From Stenotrophomonas_A sp035629025 (GTDB taxonomy: Bacteria > Pseudomonadota > Gammaproteobacteria > Xanthomonadales > Xanthomonadaceae), in contig DASPIU010000046.1 of the NCBI GenBank assembly GCA_035629025.1, positions 1 through 54,633 of the forward strand: a stretch of DNA of 54,633 bases, read 5' to 3'. The stretch's first letter is position 1, and every line of letters begins with the position of its first letter. The position numbers and the translations under genes are program-made. The notes under the pieces were generated by a model. That model was not told the origin of the DNA. It was given only the letters and a program-made list of their open reading frames with translations, and made no database searches. Positions 1 to 8,332 of the stretch are shown here, in pieces.

Positions 1-191
1 TGAAGGCTGACGAGGCCGCTTGGGCCCAACCCCATCTCCCGGCGGCGGCCGCGCAGCTGGTAGCGCAAGACCCAGGACTTCGATCCTGTGGGGCCGATCA
101 GCAGGTACAGGCCGCCACCATCTGCGTGATAGCCTGAGCGGGTCGTGGTTTGAACTGTGCGCGCGCTGAGTCGGTGAAGCGGCCTAGCCAT
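1..191 (-). CDS. Tyrosine recombinase (integrase), N-terminal part only, cut by window edge
   Basis: Reading the minus strand from an ATG at 191 gives a protein beginning MARPLHRLSARTVQTTTRSG and continuing with HADGGGLYLLIGPTGSKSW and then LRYQLRGRRREMGLGPSGL. This matches the N-terminal arm-DNA-binding domain (DUF4102 type) of P4-like tyrosine integrases, whose signature is ADGGGLYL followed by W-x-x-(R/K)YR and a basic GKRREMGLG stretch. Only about 63 residues lie inside the window, so the catalytic R-H-R-Y domain cannot be seen. Such integrases insert genomic islands or prophages, usually at the 3' end of tRNA genes, and sit next to the attachment site, which fits the tRNA-like remnant at 322-336. 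The element body would extend to the left of the window. No in-frame stop separates this ATG from upstream codons, so the exact start is uncertain. Confidence 0.75.
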   Translation of the reverse strand, partial: MARPLHRLSARTVQTTTRSGYHADGGGLYLLIGPTGSKSWVLRYQLRGRRREMGLGPSGLVSL

Positions 192-193
192 AT

Positions 194-214
194 TGCCCCA
201 TGATCTGCCCCATG
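194..214. repeat. Two 9-bp direct repeats just upstream of the integrase start
   Basis: TGCCCCATG occurs at 194-202 and again at 206-214, a 12-bp period immediately upstream of the integrase ATG. Short direct repeats in this position can be arm-type sites bound by the integrase or sites for its own regulation. This role is inference; the repeat itself is seen. Confidence 0.4.
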
Positions 215-321
215 TTCCGGGGTGTGGTTCGGTGAGGGAACATGATTGGGGTGTAGCGGCGCAAAGCCTGAGATTCAGGCATATCGAGTGACCATGAGAC
301 GGCGGGAGAGGCGATAATCGG

Positions 322-336
322 CCTCTCACTCCGCCA
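322..336. other. Probable attachment site: 3' end of a tRNA (serine-like) gene
   Basis: CCTCTCACTCCGCCA is what the last bases of a tRNA-Ser gene look like: the end of the T-stem, an acceptor strand TCACTCC, a discriminator G and CCA. No complete tRNA precedes it. It is followed within 5 bases by a Rho-independent terminator, as after a real tRNA gene, and lies about 130 bp from the start of an integrase that reads away from it. The simplest reading is an att site left by integration at a tRNA gene. The same stretch also forms the right arm of an imperfect hairpin (301-335), so a terminator-like structure is the alternative. Confidence 0.45.
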
Positions 337-340
337 GACT

Positions 341-366
341 AAAGCCGCTGATTCCAGCGGCTTTTT
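341..366 (+). terminator. Rho-independent terminator
   Basis: AGCCGCTG and CAGCGGCT pair around an ATTC loop, followed by a run of T. It probably terminates transcription coming from the left, for example of the tRNA gene presumed to have been the integration target. Confidence 0.75.
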
Positions 367-458
367 TCATTTCTGCGCTATCGATACCACCCGATGAAGA
401 AGCCGCCCGATGGGCGGCTTCGACTTCAGTGCCGGACCAGCGCCCGGCAGCACAGTCC

Positions 459-782
459 TCAGGACTCTTCGTCTTCCGACTCGTCCTCTTCCTCTTCCAG
501 CTCGCCATCGGCACCGATGACCGCCACGCCCTCATCGTCGGCGCCTTCGCGCACCAGCGTAAAGAACGCATCGAAACGGTAGACGCTCAGCTCCGGCACG
601 TCCTCGAAACCGTAGTGCGCGCAGATTTCGCGGAAGCGCGCGTGCACCGCGCGCCATACCGCCGCGTCAATGTCATCGGTGCCGAACCAGGCGTACAACT
701 CGTCCCAGGCGCAGGTGGCCGCGCCGTAACGGGCAACGCGGTCGATCAGGTTGGAAAAGGCAACATCGTGGTGCGCGAGCAT
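459..782 (-). CDS. Conserved hypothetical protein with acidic tail
   Basis: This encodes 107 residues, starting MLAHHDVAFSNLIDRVARYG. A GAGGAA ribosome site lies just upstream of the ATG. The body looks like a small soluble helical domain rich in aromatic residues. The last 18 or so residues are almost all Glu, Asp and Ser (the tail begins ELEEEEDESEDEES), an intrinsically disordered acidic end. I do not recognise a named family. It resembles short uncharacterised proteins found in xanthomonads. It stands alone between the probable att site and the pirin gene, so context gives no role. Confidence 0.6.
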   Translation of the reverse strand: MLAHHDVAFSNLIDRVARYGAATCAWDELYAWFGTDDIDAAVWRAVHARFREICAHYGFEDVPELSVYRFDAFFTLVREGADDEGVAVIGADGELEEEEDESEDEES

Positions 783-895
783 GGTGGTTCCTCGTGGCTG
801 AAACCGGAATGGAAACAGCCCGGCGCGGCGAAGTCAAAGCCGGCTCGCCGCGCCATGTGGACGCTGCAAGACCACTGGTCTTGCAGCGCGACCAC

Positions 896-1609
<714 letters not shown>

Positions 1610-1731
1610 TTCGTGCTCCTCATGTTCGATGATGTCGATCGGAGGCCGTTCCTCCTTGCCGCATAGTCTCCGCGCTTCTTTAAGGAACGGAAAGCGAGTA
1701 GATTTGCTCGATACCATCGATGGAATCGAAC

Positions 1732-2673
1732 ATGAAACTCAGCCTGGAAGCCCTGCAGATTCTCGATGCCATCGACCGCCGCGGATCCTTTGCCGGGGCG
1801 GCCAAGGTCCTCTACAAGGTCCCCTCGACCATCTCCTACACCGTCGCCAAGCTGGAGGAGGACCTGGGCGTGCAATTGTTCGAGCGCGCCGGGCCCAAGG
1901 CCACGCCCACCCAGGCCGGGCGCGAGCTGCTCAAGGAAGGGCGGCACCTGCTGCGCGCCGCGCAGGAACTGGAGGTGCGCGTGCGCCGGGTGGCCTCGGG
2001 CTGGGAATCGGAATTCGCCATCGGGCTGGACTCGCTGTTTCCGCCAGCCGTGCTCGGCGAGCACCTGCAAGCCTTCTACGCGGCGGCCGACAGCACCCGG
2101 CTGCGACTGGTCCGCGAATCGCTGTCCGGTACCTGGGAGGCGCTGCTCGACCAGCGCGCCGACCTGGTGATCGCGGCGGGCGAGGGACCCAGTGGGGGCG
2201 GCTATGTCGTCGAACCGCTGGGCACGCTGCGCTTCGTTTTCGTGGTGGCCCCACAGCATCCCCTGGCTGCCCACGGGCGCATCGACGCTGCCGAGCTGGC
2301 CCAGCACCGCGCCGTGGCCGTGGCCGATTCGGCACGGCGCCTGCTGCCGCGCACGGTCGGTCTGCAGTCCGCGCAGGATGTATTGAGCGTGCCCGACATG
2401 GCCGCCAAGTTCGCCTTGCAGTGCGCCGGCCTGGGCTGCGGCTTCCTGCCCGAGCCCTGCGCACGCCCGGCGATCCGCTCGAGCGCGCTGGTCGCGGTGG
2501 AAGTGGACGAGCCCAAGCCGGACGAAACCTTCTACCTGGCCTGGCGCACGGGCGAGCAGGGCGAGGCCCTGGCCTGGTGGCTGCGGCGACTGCGCGCGCC
2601 CGGGCTGTTCGAGGGCTGGCTGCAGCGCCTGGCCGCAACGGACTATTCCGCCACGCCGCTTGGCCTGGCGTGA
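1732..2673 (+). CDS. LysR-family transcriptional regulator (YhaJ-like)
   Basis: The protein is about 313 residues from MKLSLEALQILDAIDRRGSF. An in-frame ATG four codons earlier (1720) is possible, but GGAA lies at a good distance before 1732. Residues 1-60 form the winged helix-turn-helix (AIDRRGSFAGAAKVLYKVPS, then a linker with KLEEDLGVQLFERAG), followed by the periplasmic-binding-like effector domain. The sequence follows E. coli YhaJ closely in the HTH and in the WRTG/WRRD segment near the C-terminus. YhaJ has been linked to sensing aromatic or quinone-type compounds; whether that applies here is inference. It is divergent from the pirin gene, which is the likeliest target. Confidence 0.88.
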   Translation: MKLSLEALQILDAIDRRGSFAGAAKVLYKVPSTISYTVAKLEEDLGVQLFERAGPKATPTQAGRELLKEGRHLLRAAQELEVRVRRVASGWESEFAIGLDSLFPPAVLGEHLQAFYAAADSTRLRLVRESLSGTWEALLDQRADLVIAAGEGPSGGGYVVEPLGTLRFVFVVAPQHPLAAHGRIDAAELAQHRAVAVADSARRLLPRTVGLQSAQDVLSVPDMAAKFALQCAGLGCGFLPEPCARPAIRSSALVAVEVDEPKPDETFYLAWRTGEQGEALAWWLRRLRAPGLFEGWLQRLAATDYSATPLGLA

Positions 2674-2713
2674 TAATGCCCCCACGCTGCGCACCTCTTT
2701 CCTGGATTTCCCC

Positions 2714-3703
2714 ATGCACGCCCTGGTCGAGCAGTTCGGTTTGGCGCTGGTGTTCGTCAACGTTCTGGCGCTGTCGCTCGGCCTGCCCGTCCCGGCCATG
2801 CCGACGCTGGTTCTGGTCGGCGCCGGTTACGCGATGCAGGGTCAGCACTCGGCCTGGCTCGGCGTGCTTGCCGCGTGGCTGGTGTCGATCTGTGCCAGCC
2901 TCATCGGCGATACCGCGTGGTTCCTCGCCGGGCGGCGCTATGGCAACCGCACGCTGCAGTCGCTGTGCCGGCTCTCGCTGTCGCGCGACACCTGCATGAA
3001 GAAGACCGAGCGCTTCTATGGGCGCCTGGGCATTCGCGTGCTGGCCTTCGCCAAGTTCGTGCCCGGGCTGTCGATGGTGTCGGTGCCGCTGGCCGGGGCG
3101 ATGCAGGTGCGAATGAAGCCGTTCCTCGGCTATGACACGCTCGGCGCGGGGCTCTGGGCAGCGGTGGGCCTGGGCCTGGGTGTGGCGTTCTCGGGGCAGG
3201 TCGAGCAGGTGCTCGCCGCGTTGGCGGAGCTGGGCTCGCGCGCCTTCGGCGTCGTCGGCATTGCGCTGGCGCTGTACGTGGGTTGGCGCTGGTGGCGGAG
3301 GCATCAGTTGCTGCGTTCGCTGGAAGTGGCACGGATCAGCGTCGACGAGTTGTACGCGTTGATGCAGGACCCGGCGCATGTGCCGGCGGTGCTGGACATC
3401 CGCGCGCCGGGATATCGCGACCTTGAGCCGTACACCATCCCCGGCGCCGAATTCGCCGATGAGCGTCGCCTCGGCGACATCCTTGCGCGCGTGCCGCGCG
3501 ATCGCAGCGTGGTGATCTTCTGTGCCTGCCCGGACGAAGTGTCCGCGGCGTGGCTGGCCGCGCGCCTGCGCGAACATCGCTATCTCGACGTGCGGCCGCT
3601 GCGCGGCGGGCTCGACGCGTGGCGCGCGGCAGGCTACGCGACCAGTGCGCTGGCGGTTCCCTCGGACAGTGATGCGTTGCCGCCACCCGCGGTAGCCGTC
3701 TAG
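2714..3703 (+). CDS. DedA-family membrane protein fused to a rhodanese domain
   Basis: The product is 329 residues starting MHALVEQFGLALVFVNVLAL. Residues 1-195 are a DedA (SNARE-associated) membrane domain with the typical AFAKFVPGLSMVSVPLAGAM segment around 111-130 and a G-x-x-x-W motif near 144-148. Residues 205-315 are a rhodanese-like domain with the DIRAPGYR segment and an active-site loop CACPDEVS starting at Cys270. DedA proteins are inner-membrane proteins involved in lipid carrier recycling and envelope homeostasis. The fused rhodanese would face the cytoplasm. The fusion is known in several proteobacteria, but its function is not established. The reading frame also opens further upstream (2660), but the ATG at 2714 begins the conserved region. 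Confidence 0.88.
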   Translation: MHALVEQFGLALVFVNVLALSLGLPVPAMPTLVLVGAGYAMQGQHSAWLGVLAAWLVSICASLIGDTAWFLAGRRYGNRTLQSLCRLSLSRDTCMKKTERFYGRLGIRVLAFAKFVPGLSMVSVPLAGAMQVRMKPFLGYDTLGAGLWAAVGLGLGVAFSGQVEQVLAALAELGSRAFGVVGIALALYVGWRWWRRHQLLRSLEVARISVDELYALMQDPAHVPAVLDIRAPGYRDLEPYTIPGAEFADERRLGDILARVPRDRSVVIFCACPDEVSAAWLAARLREHRYLDVRPLRGGLDAWRAAGYATSALAVPSDSDALPPPAVAV

Positions 3704-3732
3704 CGCAGGGGCGGCGCGCAAGACAGGCGCGC

Positions 3733-3768
3733 AAAAAAAAGACGACAAGCTAAGCTTGTCGTCTTTTT
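3733..3768. terminator. Bidirectional Rho-independent terminator
   Basis: A 10-bp perfect stem GACGACAAGC/GCTTGTCGTC with a 3-base loop is flanked by A8 on the left and T5 on the right. It can end the DedA transcript on the plus strand and the tRNA-Arg transcript on the minus strand. Confidence 0.85.
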
Positions 3769-3774
3769 GACGAG

Positions 3775-3851
3775 TGGTGCGCCCGGAGAGATTCGAACTC
3801 CCGACCGCCTGGTTCGTAGCCAGGTACTCTATCCAACTGAGCTACGGGCGC
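3775..3851 (-). tRNA. tRNA-Arg (anticodon ACG)
   Basis: The minus strand reads GCGCCCGTAGCTCAGTTGGA at the 5' end, an anticodon loop CTACGAA (anticodon ACG), a T-loop TTCGAAT, and a 7-bp acceptor stem closed by GGGCGC with an encoded CCA. All arms of the cloverleaf can be drawn, and the length is 77 with CCA. It reads CGU/CGC/CGA codons after A34 is modified to inosine. It ends seven bases from the shared terminator. Confidence 0.97.
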
Positions 3852-3914
3852 GTCGTCAGGAGGAGAATTATGCGGGAGTATGCGCAGGTCGTCAACGCCC
3901 CGTAACAAAAAATT

Positions 3915-4757
3915 TCACGCCAGCGCGCCGGCCAGTCGCCGTGCGACTTCGGCCGGCGTTTTCATCCAGGAAAAATGGTCGGCGCGGGTGCCGAGCGTGT
4001 CCGCCGTCAGTACCTGGAGATTGCAGGCTCCCCCGAGCTTGGCCGTCAACGCCTGCATCGAACTGGCCGGCGCCATCCAGTCGTTGGCCATGACCAGCGC
4101 TTCGACCGGCATCCTCGTACCAGCCATGCCACCTTCCAGGTCCGGCTCCCAGCCGCGCGCGGCGTAGTGATTGCTCAGGCCCACGCGCGCCCAGTCGGCG
4201 ATGAGTCCGCGCGCCTCGGTGCCACCGAAGCCGACGCGACGGCCGGGCAGGGTGCCGTGCCGCTGCGCCAGCCACGGCAGGAAGCGATAGGCCCACGGCA
4301 ACGCATAGCGCAAGGGTGCCGGAAAACTGCGCCACCATGGCGTGCCACTGGCAACCAGCCAGACGCGCGCGAACACGTCGGGCTGCTGACCGGCATGGCA
4401 GCACGCGAGCTGCCCACCGAGACTGTGGCCGCCGATCAGCAGCGGAATTCCCGCGGCGAGTTCCTGCAATGCCTGCTGGCTGGCCGGGATGTCATTGCCG
4501 AGCACTTCGCGATAGCCCCAGTTGCAATCAACCGACGCACGCAAGTTGCTGCTGCCGTTGCCGCGCCATTCGTGCAACAGCACGGCCACGCCTTGCGCGG
4601 CCAGTGCGTCGGCCAACGCTTCGTAATGCCGGGCGGCAACGCCCAAGGCTGGGAGCCACAGCAGCGCGGCGCGCGGATGCGCGGGCAGGCGCGCGATCAA
4701 CTGCCATTGGTGGCCATCGCTGCCGGTGACGGCGATCGCGCTTGTCCGCACCAGCAT
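3915..4757 (-). CDS. Alpha/beta-fold hydrolase coupled to thiD
   Basis: The protein is 280 residues starting MLVRTSAIAVTGSDG. It has the nucleophile elbow GGHSLGG with Ser112, an oxyanion region LPALGVAARHY, the WRGNGSS motif, and a late DHFSWM segment that supplies the likely catalytic His. The family is the serine-aminopeptidase/acylglycerol-lipase-like group of cytoplasmic hydrolases. Its ATG overlaps the thiD stop codon by one base (TGATG), so the two genes are translationally coupled. The substrate is unknown, and the tie to thiamin synthesis rests only on this coupling. A longer frame upstream (to 4889) runs inside thiD and is not believed. Confidence 0.8.
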   Translation of the reverse strand: MLVRTSAIAVTGSDGHQWQLIARLPAHPRAALLWLPALGVAARHYEALADALAAQGVAVLLHEWRGNGSSNLRASVDCNWGYREVLGNDIPASQQALQELAAGIPLLIGGHSLGGQLACCHAGQQPDVFARVWLVASGTPWWRSFPAPLRYALPWAYRFLPWLAQRHGTLPGRRVGFGGTEARGLIADWARVGLSNHYAARGWEPDLEGGMAGTRMPVEALVMANDWMAPASSMQALTAKLGGACNLQVLTADTLGTRADHFSWMKTPAEVARRLAGALA

Positions 4758-5560
4758 CAGTGGCGCGCCGCGCCGAAATGGTCGAGCACCAGCACCTCGC
4801 CGCGGCCAGGTCGATAGCCGCTCTGCAACGCGCGGGCCACATAGTCGATGCCGGCCTCGCAGGCATTGCCCAGCGACAGCCCGTTGCACAATTGCGCGGC
4901 GATCGCCGAAGCCAGTGTGCAGCCGGTGCCATGCGCGTCGACGGGCAGGCGCGTATGGATGTACTCGTTGCGGGCCACGCCATCGTCGAAGCGATCAATC
5001 ACGCGCTGGCCTTCGGCCAGGTGCCCGCCCTTGAGCAGCACGGCAGTGGCGCCCAGATCGAGCAGCCCGGCACAGGCGCGCTCGGCGCCGGCAGCATCGG
5101 CAATGGCGTGGCCGAGCAGCAGTTCGGCCTCAGGGATGTTGGGGGTCAGCAGCGTCGCACGCGGCAGCAGGCGCTGGCGCAGCGCGTCCAGCGCGTCGTC
5201 GGCGAGCAGCTTGGCGCCGCTGGTGGCGACCATCACCGGGTCGAGCACGATGAAGGGCGGGCGATGGTATTCCAGCGCATCGGCCACGCAATGGATCACC
5301 TCGGCGTTGGCCAGCATGCCGAGCTTGACCGCCTGGATTTCAAAATCCTCGAAGCAGGCATCGATCTGCGCGCGCAGGAAATCCAGCGGCGGCACATGCA
5401 CCGCGGTGACGCCGCGGGTGTGCTGCGCGGTCAGCGCGGCAATCGCCGACAGGCCATGCACACGGTGCGCGGCGAAGGTCTTGAGGTCGGCCTGGATGCC
5501 GGCACCGCCGCCCGAATCGGAGCCGGCAATGGTGAGCGCGGAAAGGACTTGGGTTGTCAT
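4757..5560 (-). CDS. thiD: Hydroxymethylpyrimidine/phosphomethylpyrimidine kinase
   Basis: ThiD phosphorylates HMP and then HMP-P to the pyrophosphate used for thiamin synthesis. The product is 267 residues from MTTQVLSALTIAGSDSGGGA. Diagnostic segments are AGSDSGGGAGIQADLKTF (12-29), VLDPVMVATSGAKLL (105-119), LTPNIPEAELLLG (138-150) and the anion-hole motif GTGC (211-214). The length is normal for ThiD, and there is no fused ThiE domain. Only 46 bases separate it from the gene upstream and no TPP riboswitch is visible there, so it may be transcribed with the preceding minus-strand genes. Confidence 0.95.
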   Translation of the reverse strand: MTTQVLSALTIAGSDSGGGAGIQADLKTFAAHRVHGLSAIAALTAQHTRGVTAVHVPPLDFLRAQIDACFEDFEIQAVKLGMLANAEVIHCVADALEYHRPPFIVLDPVMVATSGAKLLADDALDALRQRLLPRATLLTPNIPEAELLLGHAIADAAGAERACAGLLDLGATAVLLKGGHLAEGQRVIDRFDDGVARNEYIHTRLPVDAHGTGCTLASAIAAQLCNGLSLGNACEAGIDYVARALQSGYRPGRGEVLVLDHFGAARH

Positions 5561-5606
5561 GCGCCGATTGTGCACCGGCACGGCGCGGCCTGCATCGGCC
5601 GCGGCG

Positions 5607-6278
5607 CTAACCGGCGGCGCGCAGCAGGGTCCATTGCCGGTAGATGAAATACACGCCGCCGGTGATCCCGGTGATCGCGGCCGGCAGGTACAGCGCGTGA
5701 TAGCCGAACAGCGCGAACAGCCAGGCGCCGGCGAGGCTGCCGCCGAGAAAACCGCTGACGATCAACCCGCACAACATCAGGCGCCGCGTCTGCAAGGGCA
5801 GGCCGCGCAGCAGGTGACCCAGGCCGATGCCGAGGTCGGTGAACATGCCGGTCAGGTGGGTGGTGCGCACCACCGCGCCGCTGTAGGTGGTGGCCATGGC
5901 GTTCTGCAGACCACAGGCCATCGCCAGCAGCCACGTCGCCCAGGCGATGTGGCGCTCGTACAGTGGAATTGCCGCCAGGATCATCAGCGATTCCAGCAGC
6001 AAGGCCACGCCATAGCGCCGGCCCAGTTGCAGGTGGCTGTTCTGGATCAGCAGCCCGCTCAGCGTCGCGCCCAGGCTGAAGGCGATCAGCAGACCCCACA
6101 GGAAGCCGGCGCCGGCCCAGTCACCGCGCGCCACTCCCAGCCCGAGCAGGCTGGTGGTGCCGGTGACGTGGCTCACCACCTGCTGGTTGAAGCCGAGGTA
6201 GCCAATCGCGTTGATCATGCCGGCCGCCGCCGACAGCATCACCGCGCCCATCCATACCCAACGAGGCAGCGCGTGCAT
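5607..6278 (-). CDS. YoaK/DUF1275-family membrane protein
   Basis: The protein is 223 residues with six or so hydrophobic segments. It carries the family's features: an early GMINAIGYLGFNQQVVSHVTGT stretch, then CGLQNAMATTYSGAVVRTTH followed by TGMFTDLGIGLG. DUF1275 proteins are inner-membrane proteins of unknown transport role. It lies between the PhoH/lipoprotein unit and thiD on the same strand, but there is no strong functional link. Confidence 0.85.
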   Translation of the reverse strand: MHALPRWVWMGAVMLSAAAGMINAIGYLGFNQQVVSHVTGTTSLLGLGVARGDWAGAGFLWGLLIAFSLGATLSGLLIQNSHLQLGRRYGVALLLESLMILAAIPLYERHIAWATWLLAMACGLQNAMATTYSGAVVRTTHLTGMFTDLGIGLGHLLRGLPLQTRRLMLCGLIVSGFLGGSLAGAWLFALFGYHALYLPAAITGITGGVYFIYRQWTLLRAAG

Positions 6279-6322
6279 CCATCACCTTCTTCATGATGGT
6301 CCGTACTGCGCCTTTGCCAGAT

Positions 6323-6823
6323 TCAGCCCGGACCGTTGGTCGCGACGTCGGAGAACTTGCCGACCTCCGGATCGTATACGGCACCCCAGAACCCGGCACC
6401 TCCATCACAGACACGAATGGCGGTGCGCGCAGGATCGAGGTCGCTGTCATCGGGCAGGCGGAACGCGTTGATGTAGATCAGCCGCCGTCCGCCGCTTTCG
6501 ATGCCCACGTACTGGCGATCGAAATCACCGGGGTTGGTGATCTGCGGCTGCAACTGCGCCAGGCGTGCTTCGAGCTCGTCGATCTGCTGCCGGCTGGGTG
6601 CCCAGTAGCCGGTGATGGCGCCGGGCTGCCGCGCCGGGCTGTCGCGCGAGCAGGTGTCCAGCACCTGCGCGGCGATCACCGGCCGGGTGATGACCCACGA
6701 CTGCCCGGCGCGCACGGTGGTCGGCACGGTGCTGCCGGGCGTGCCGCCGGTGGTCGAGCAACCAGCGGCAAGGCCGCCCAGGGTCAGGACAAAGGCAAGC
6801 AGGGGTAACAAACGCGGTTTCAC
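6323..6823 (-). CDS. Putative lipoprotein translationally coupled to phoH
   Basis: The product is 166 residues with a GTG start: the GTG at 6823 has a strong CGGAGG site four bases upstream and overlaps the phoH stop as GTGA. Residues 1-20 form a lipoprotein signal peptide ending in the lipobox LAAGC (C about position 22), followed by a short Gly/Thr/Pro linker. The rest has no recognised domain. A segment QQIDELEARLAQLQPQI is probably a short helix or coiled coil, and two cysteines (LDTCSRD, RVCDGG) could form a disulfide in the periplasm. It is likely exported and anchored in an envelope membrane. No function can be assigned. Confidence 0.75.
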   Translation of the reverse strand: MKPRLLPLLAFVLTLGGLAAGCSTTGGTPGSTVPTTVRAGQSWVITRPVIAAQVLDTCSRDSPARQPGAITGYWAPSRQQIDELEARLAQLQPQITNPGDFDRQYVGIESGGRRLIYINAFRLPDDSDLDPARTAIRVCDGGAGFWGAVYDPEVGKFSDVATNGPG

Positions 6824-8220
6824 AAAACCTCCGAGGCGTAATCGGCCAGGCGCGAACGTTCGCCGCGGCGCAGGGTGACGTGGGCACTGTGTGGCCAGTT
6901 CTTGAAGCGGTCCACCGCGTAGGTCAGGCCCGACGTGGTCTCGGTGAGGTAGGGCGTGTCGATCTGCTCGACATTGCCCAGGCACACGATCTTGGTGCCG
7001 GGGCCGGCACGGGTGATCAGCGTCTTCATCTGCTTGGGCGTGAGGTTCTGCGCCTCGTCCAGGATCAGGTAGCGCGACAGGAAGGTGCGCCCGCGCATGA
7101 AGTTCATCGAGCGGATCTTGATGCGGCTGGCCAGCAGGTCATTGGTTGCCGCGCGGCCCCAGGCGCCACCTTCCTGGTTGTGGGTGAGCACTTCGAGGTT
7201 GTCGGTGAGCGCGCCCATCCACGGCGTCATCTTTTCTTCCTCGGTGCCGGGCAGAAAGCCGATGTCCTCGCCAACGCTGACCGTGGCGCGAGTCATGATG
7301 ATCTCGCGGTAGCGCTGCTGGTCCATCGTCTGCGCCAGGCCGGCGGCCAGCGCCAGCAGGGTCTTGCCGGTGCCGGCAGTGCCGAGCAGGGTGACGAAGT
7401 CGATTTCCGGGTCCATCAGCGCATTGAGGGCGAAGTTCTGTTCGCGATTGCGCGCGCTGATGCCCCAGACCGCATGCTGGCCGCCGCGATAGTCGTCCAC
7501 CAGCGAGAGAATGGCCTTGCCATCGCCGCTCACGCGCGACACGCGCAGCTCCACCTCGTCGTCGCCCGGCAGGTACAGGTACTGGTTCGGGTGCCAGTCC
7601 TCGTCGGCGGCCAGGCGCACTTCGTAATGCGTGCGGCCCTTGTCCGACCAACTGCGCAGATCCTGGTTGTGCTTCTGCCAGAAATCGGCGGGCAGCTCGA
7701 CCGCGCCGGTGAACAACAGGCTGAAGTCATCCAGGGCGCGGTCGTTTTCGTAGTCCTCGGCCACCAGGCCACTGATCGAGGCCTTGATCCGCAGGTTGAT
7801 GTCCTTGGACACCAGTACCACCGGCACCCCGGGGTTTTCCTCGCGCAGCAGCAGCACCGCGGCAAGGATATTGTTGTCCGGCAGCACCTCGCCGAAGGTG
7901 CGCCCAGGCGCGACCGGGCGCGTCTGGAAGTGCAGCTTGCCGATCTGCCCCTGCTGCTTGAGCTGCACGCCCTGCGGCTGGTTCAGCACGATGCCGGCCT
8001 GGATCTGTTCGGCGTTGGCGCCTTCGAGCAGTTCGTCGAGAAAGCGGCTGACCTGGCGCGCGTTGCGGCTGACTTCGGACATGCCCTTCTTGGCATTGTC
8101 CAGTTCCTCGATCACCTGCATCGGCAGGAATACGTCATGTTCCTCGAACTTGAACAGCGCGGTGGGATCGTGCATCAGCACGTTGGTATCCAGCACGTAG
8201 ATGCGCTTGCCTCGGGTCAT
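6820..8220 (-). CDS. PhoH-family ATPase with N-terminal PIN domain
   Basis: The protein is 466 residues from MTRGKRIYVLDTNVLMHDPT, with AGGA upstream. Residues 5-150 are a PIN-type RNase domain with the acidic residues of LDTN, and further Asp in DNNILA and SKDINLR. Residues 255-460 are the PhoH P-loop ATPase with Walker A GTAGTGKT (280-287) and Walker B LILDEAQN. This PIN-PhoH arrangement (PhoH2/YlaK-like, called PhoL in some species) is associated with RNA unwinding and cleavage. It is cytoplasmic. A lipoprotein gene is coupled to its stop codon. Confidence 0.92.
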   Translation of the reverse strand: MTRGKRIYVLDTNVLMHDPTALFKFEEHDVFLPMQVIEELDNAKKGMSEVSRNARQVSRFLDELLEGANAEQIQAGIVLNQPQGVQLKQQGQIGKLHFQTRPVAPGRTFGEVLPDNNILAAVLLLREENPGVPVVLVSKDINLRIKASISGLVAEDYENDRALDDFSLLFTGAVELPADFWQKHNQDLRSWSDKGRTHYEVRLAADEDWHPNQYLYLPGDDEVELRVSRVSGDGKAILSLVDDYRGGQHAVWGISARNREQNFALNALMDPEIDFVTLLGTAGTGKTLLALAAGLAQTMDQQRYREIIMTRATVSVGEDIGFLPGTEEEKMTPWMGALTDNLEVLTHNQEGGAWGRAATNDLLASRIKIRSMNFMRGRTFLSRYLILDEAQNLTPKQMKTLITRAGPGTKIVCLGNVEQIDTPYLTETTSGLTYAVDRFKNWPHSAHVTLRRGERSRLADYASEVL

Positions 8221-8332
8221 CGTGTCTTCCTGGAAAAAGGACAGGGACAAGCCATCACGGCCTGCGCGGCAGGGTGATGGCAAGTTCGGGTCGCGAGGGG
8301 ACTCACTGCTTTGTGGGCTGCTGCGTTGGCTG

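Noticed and set aside
301..335. A complete tRNA or tmRNA at the left end
   Set aside because: Only a 3'-like end is present. No anticodon arm, D-arm or T-loop can be drawn upstream of it.
1931..3748. A 605-codon minus-strand frame opposite the LysR and DedA genes
   Set aside because: It is Arg/Ala/Pro/Gln-rich and has no recognisable domains, while both plus-strand genes are clear family members.
5561..5606. Possible TPP riboswitch in front of thiD
   Set aside because: Only 46 bases separate thiD from the preceding gene and none of the conserved THI-box sequences is present.
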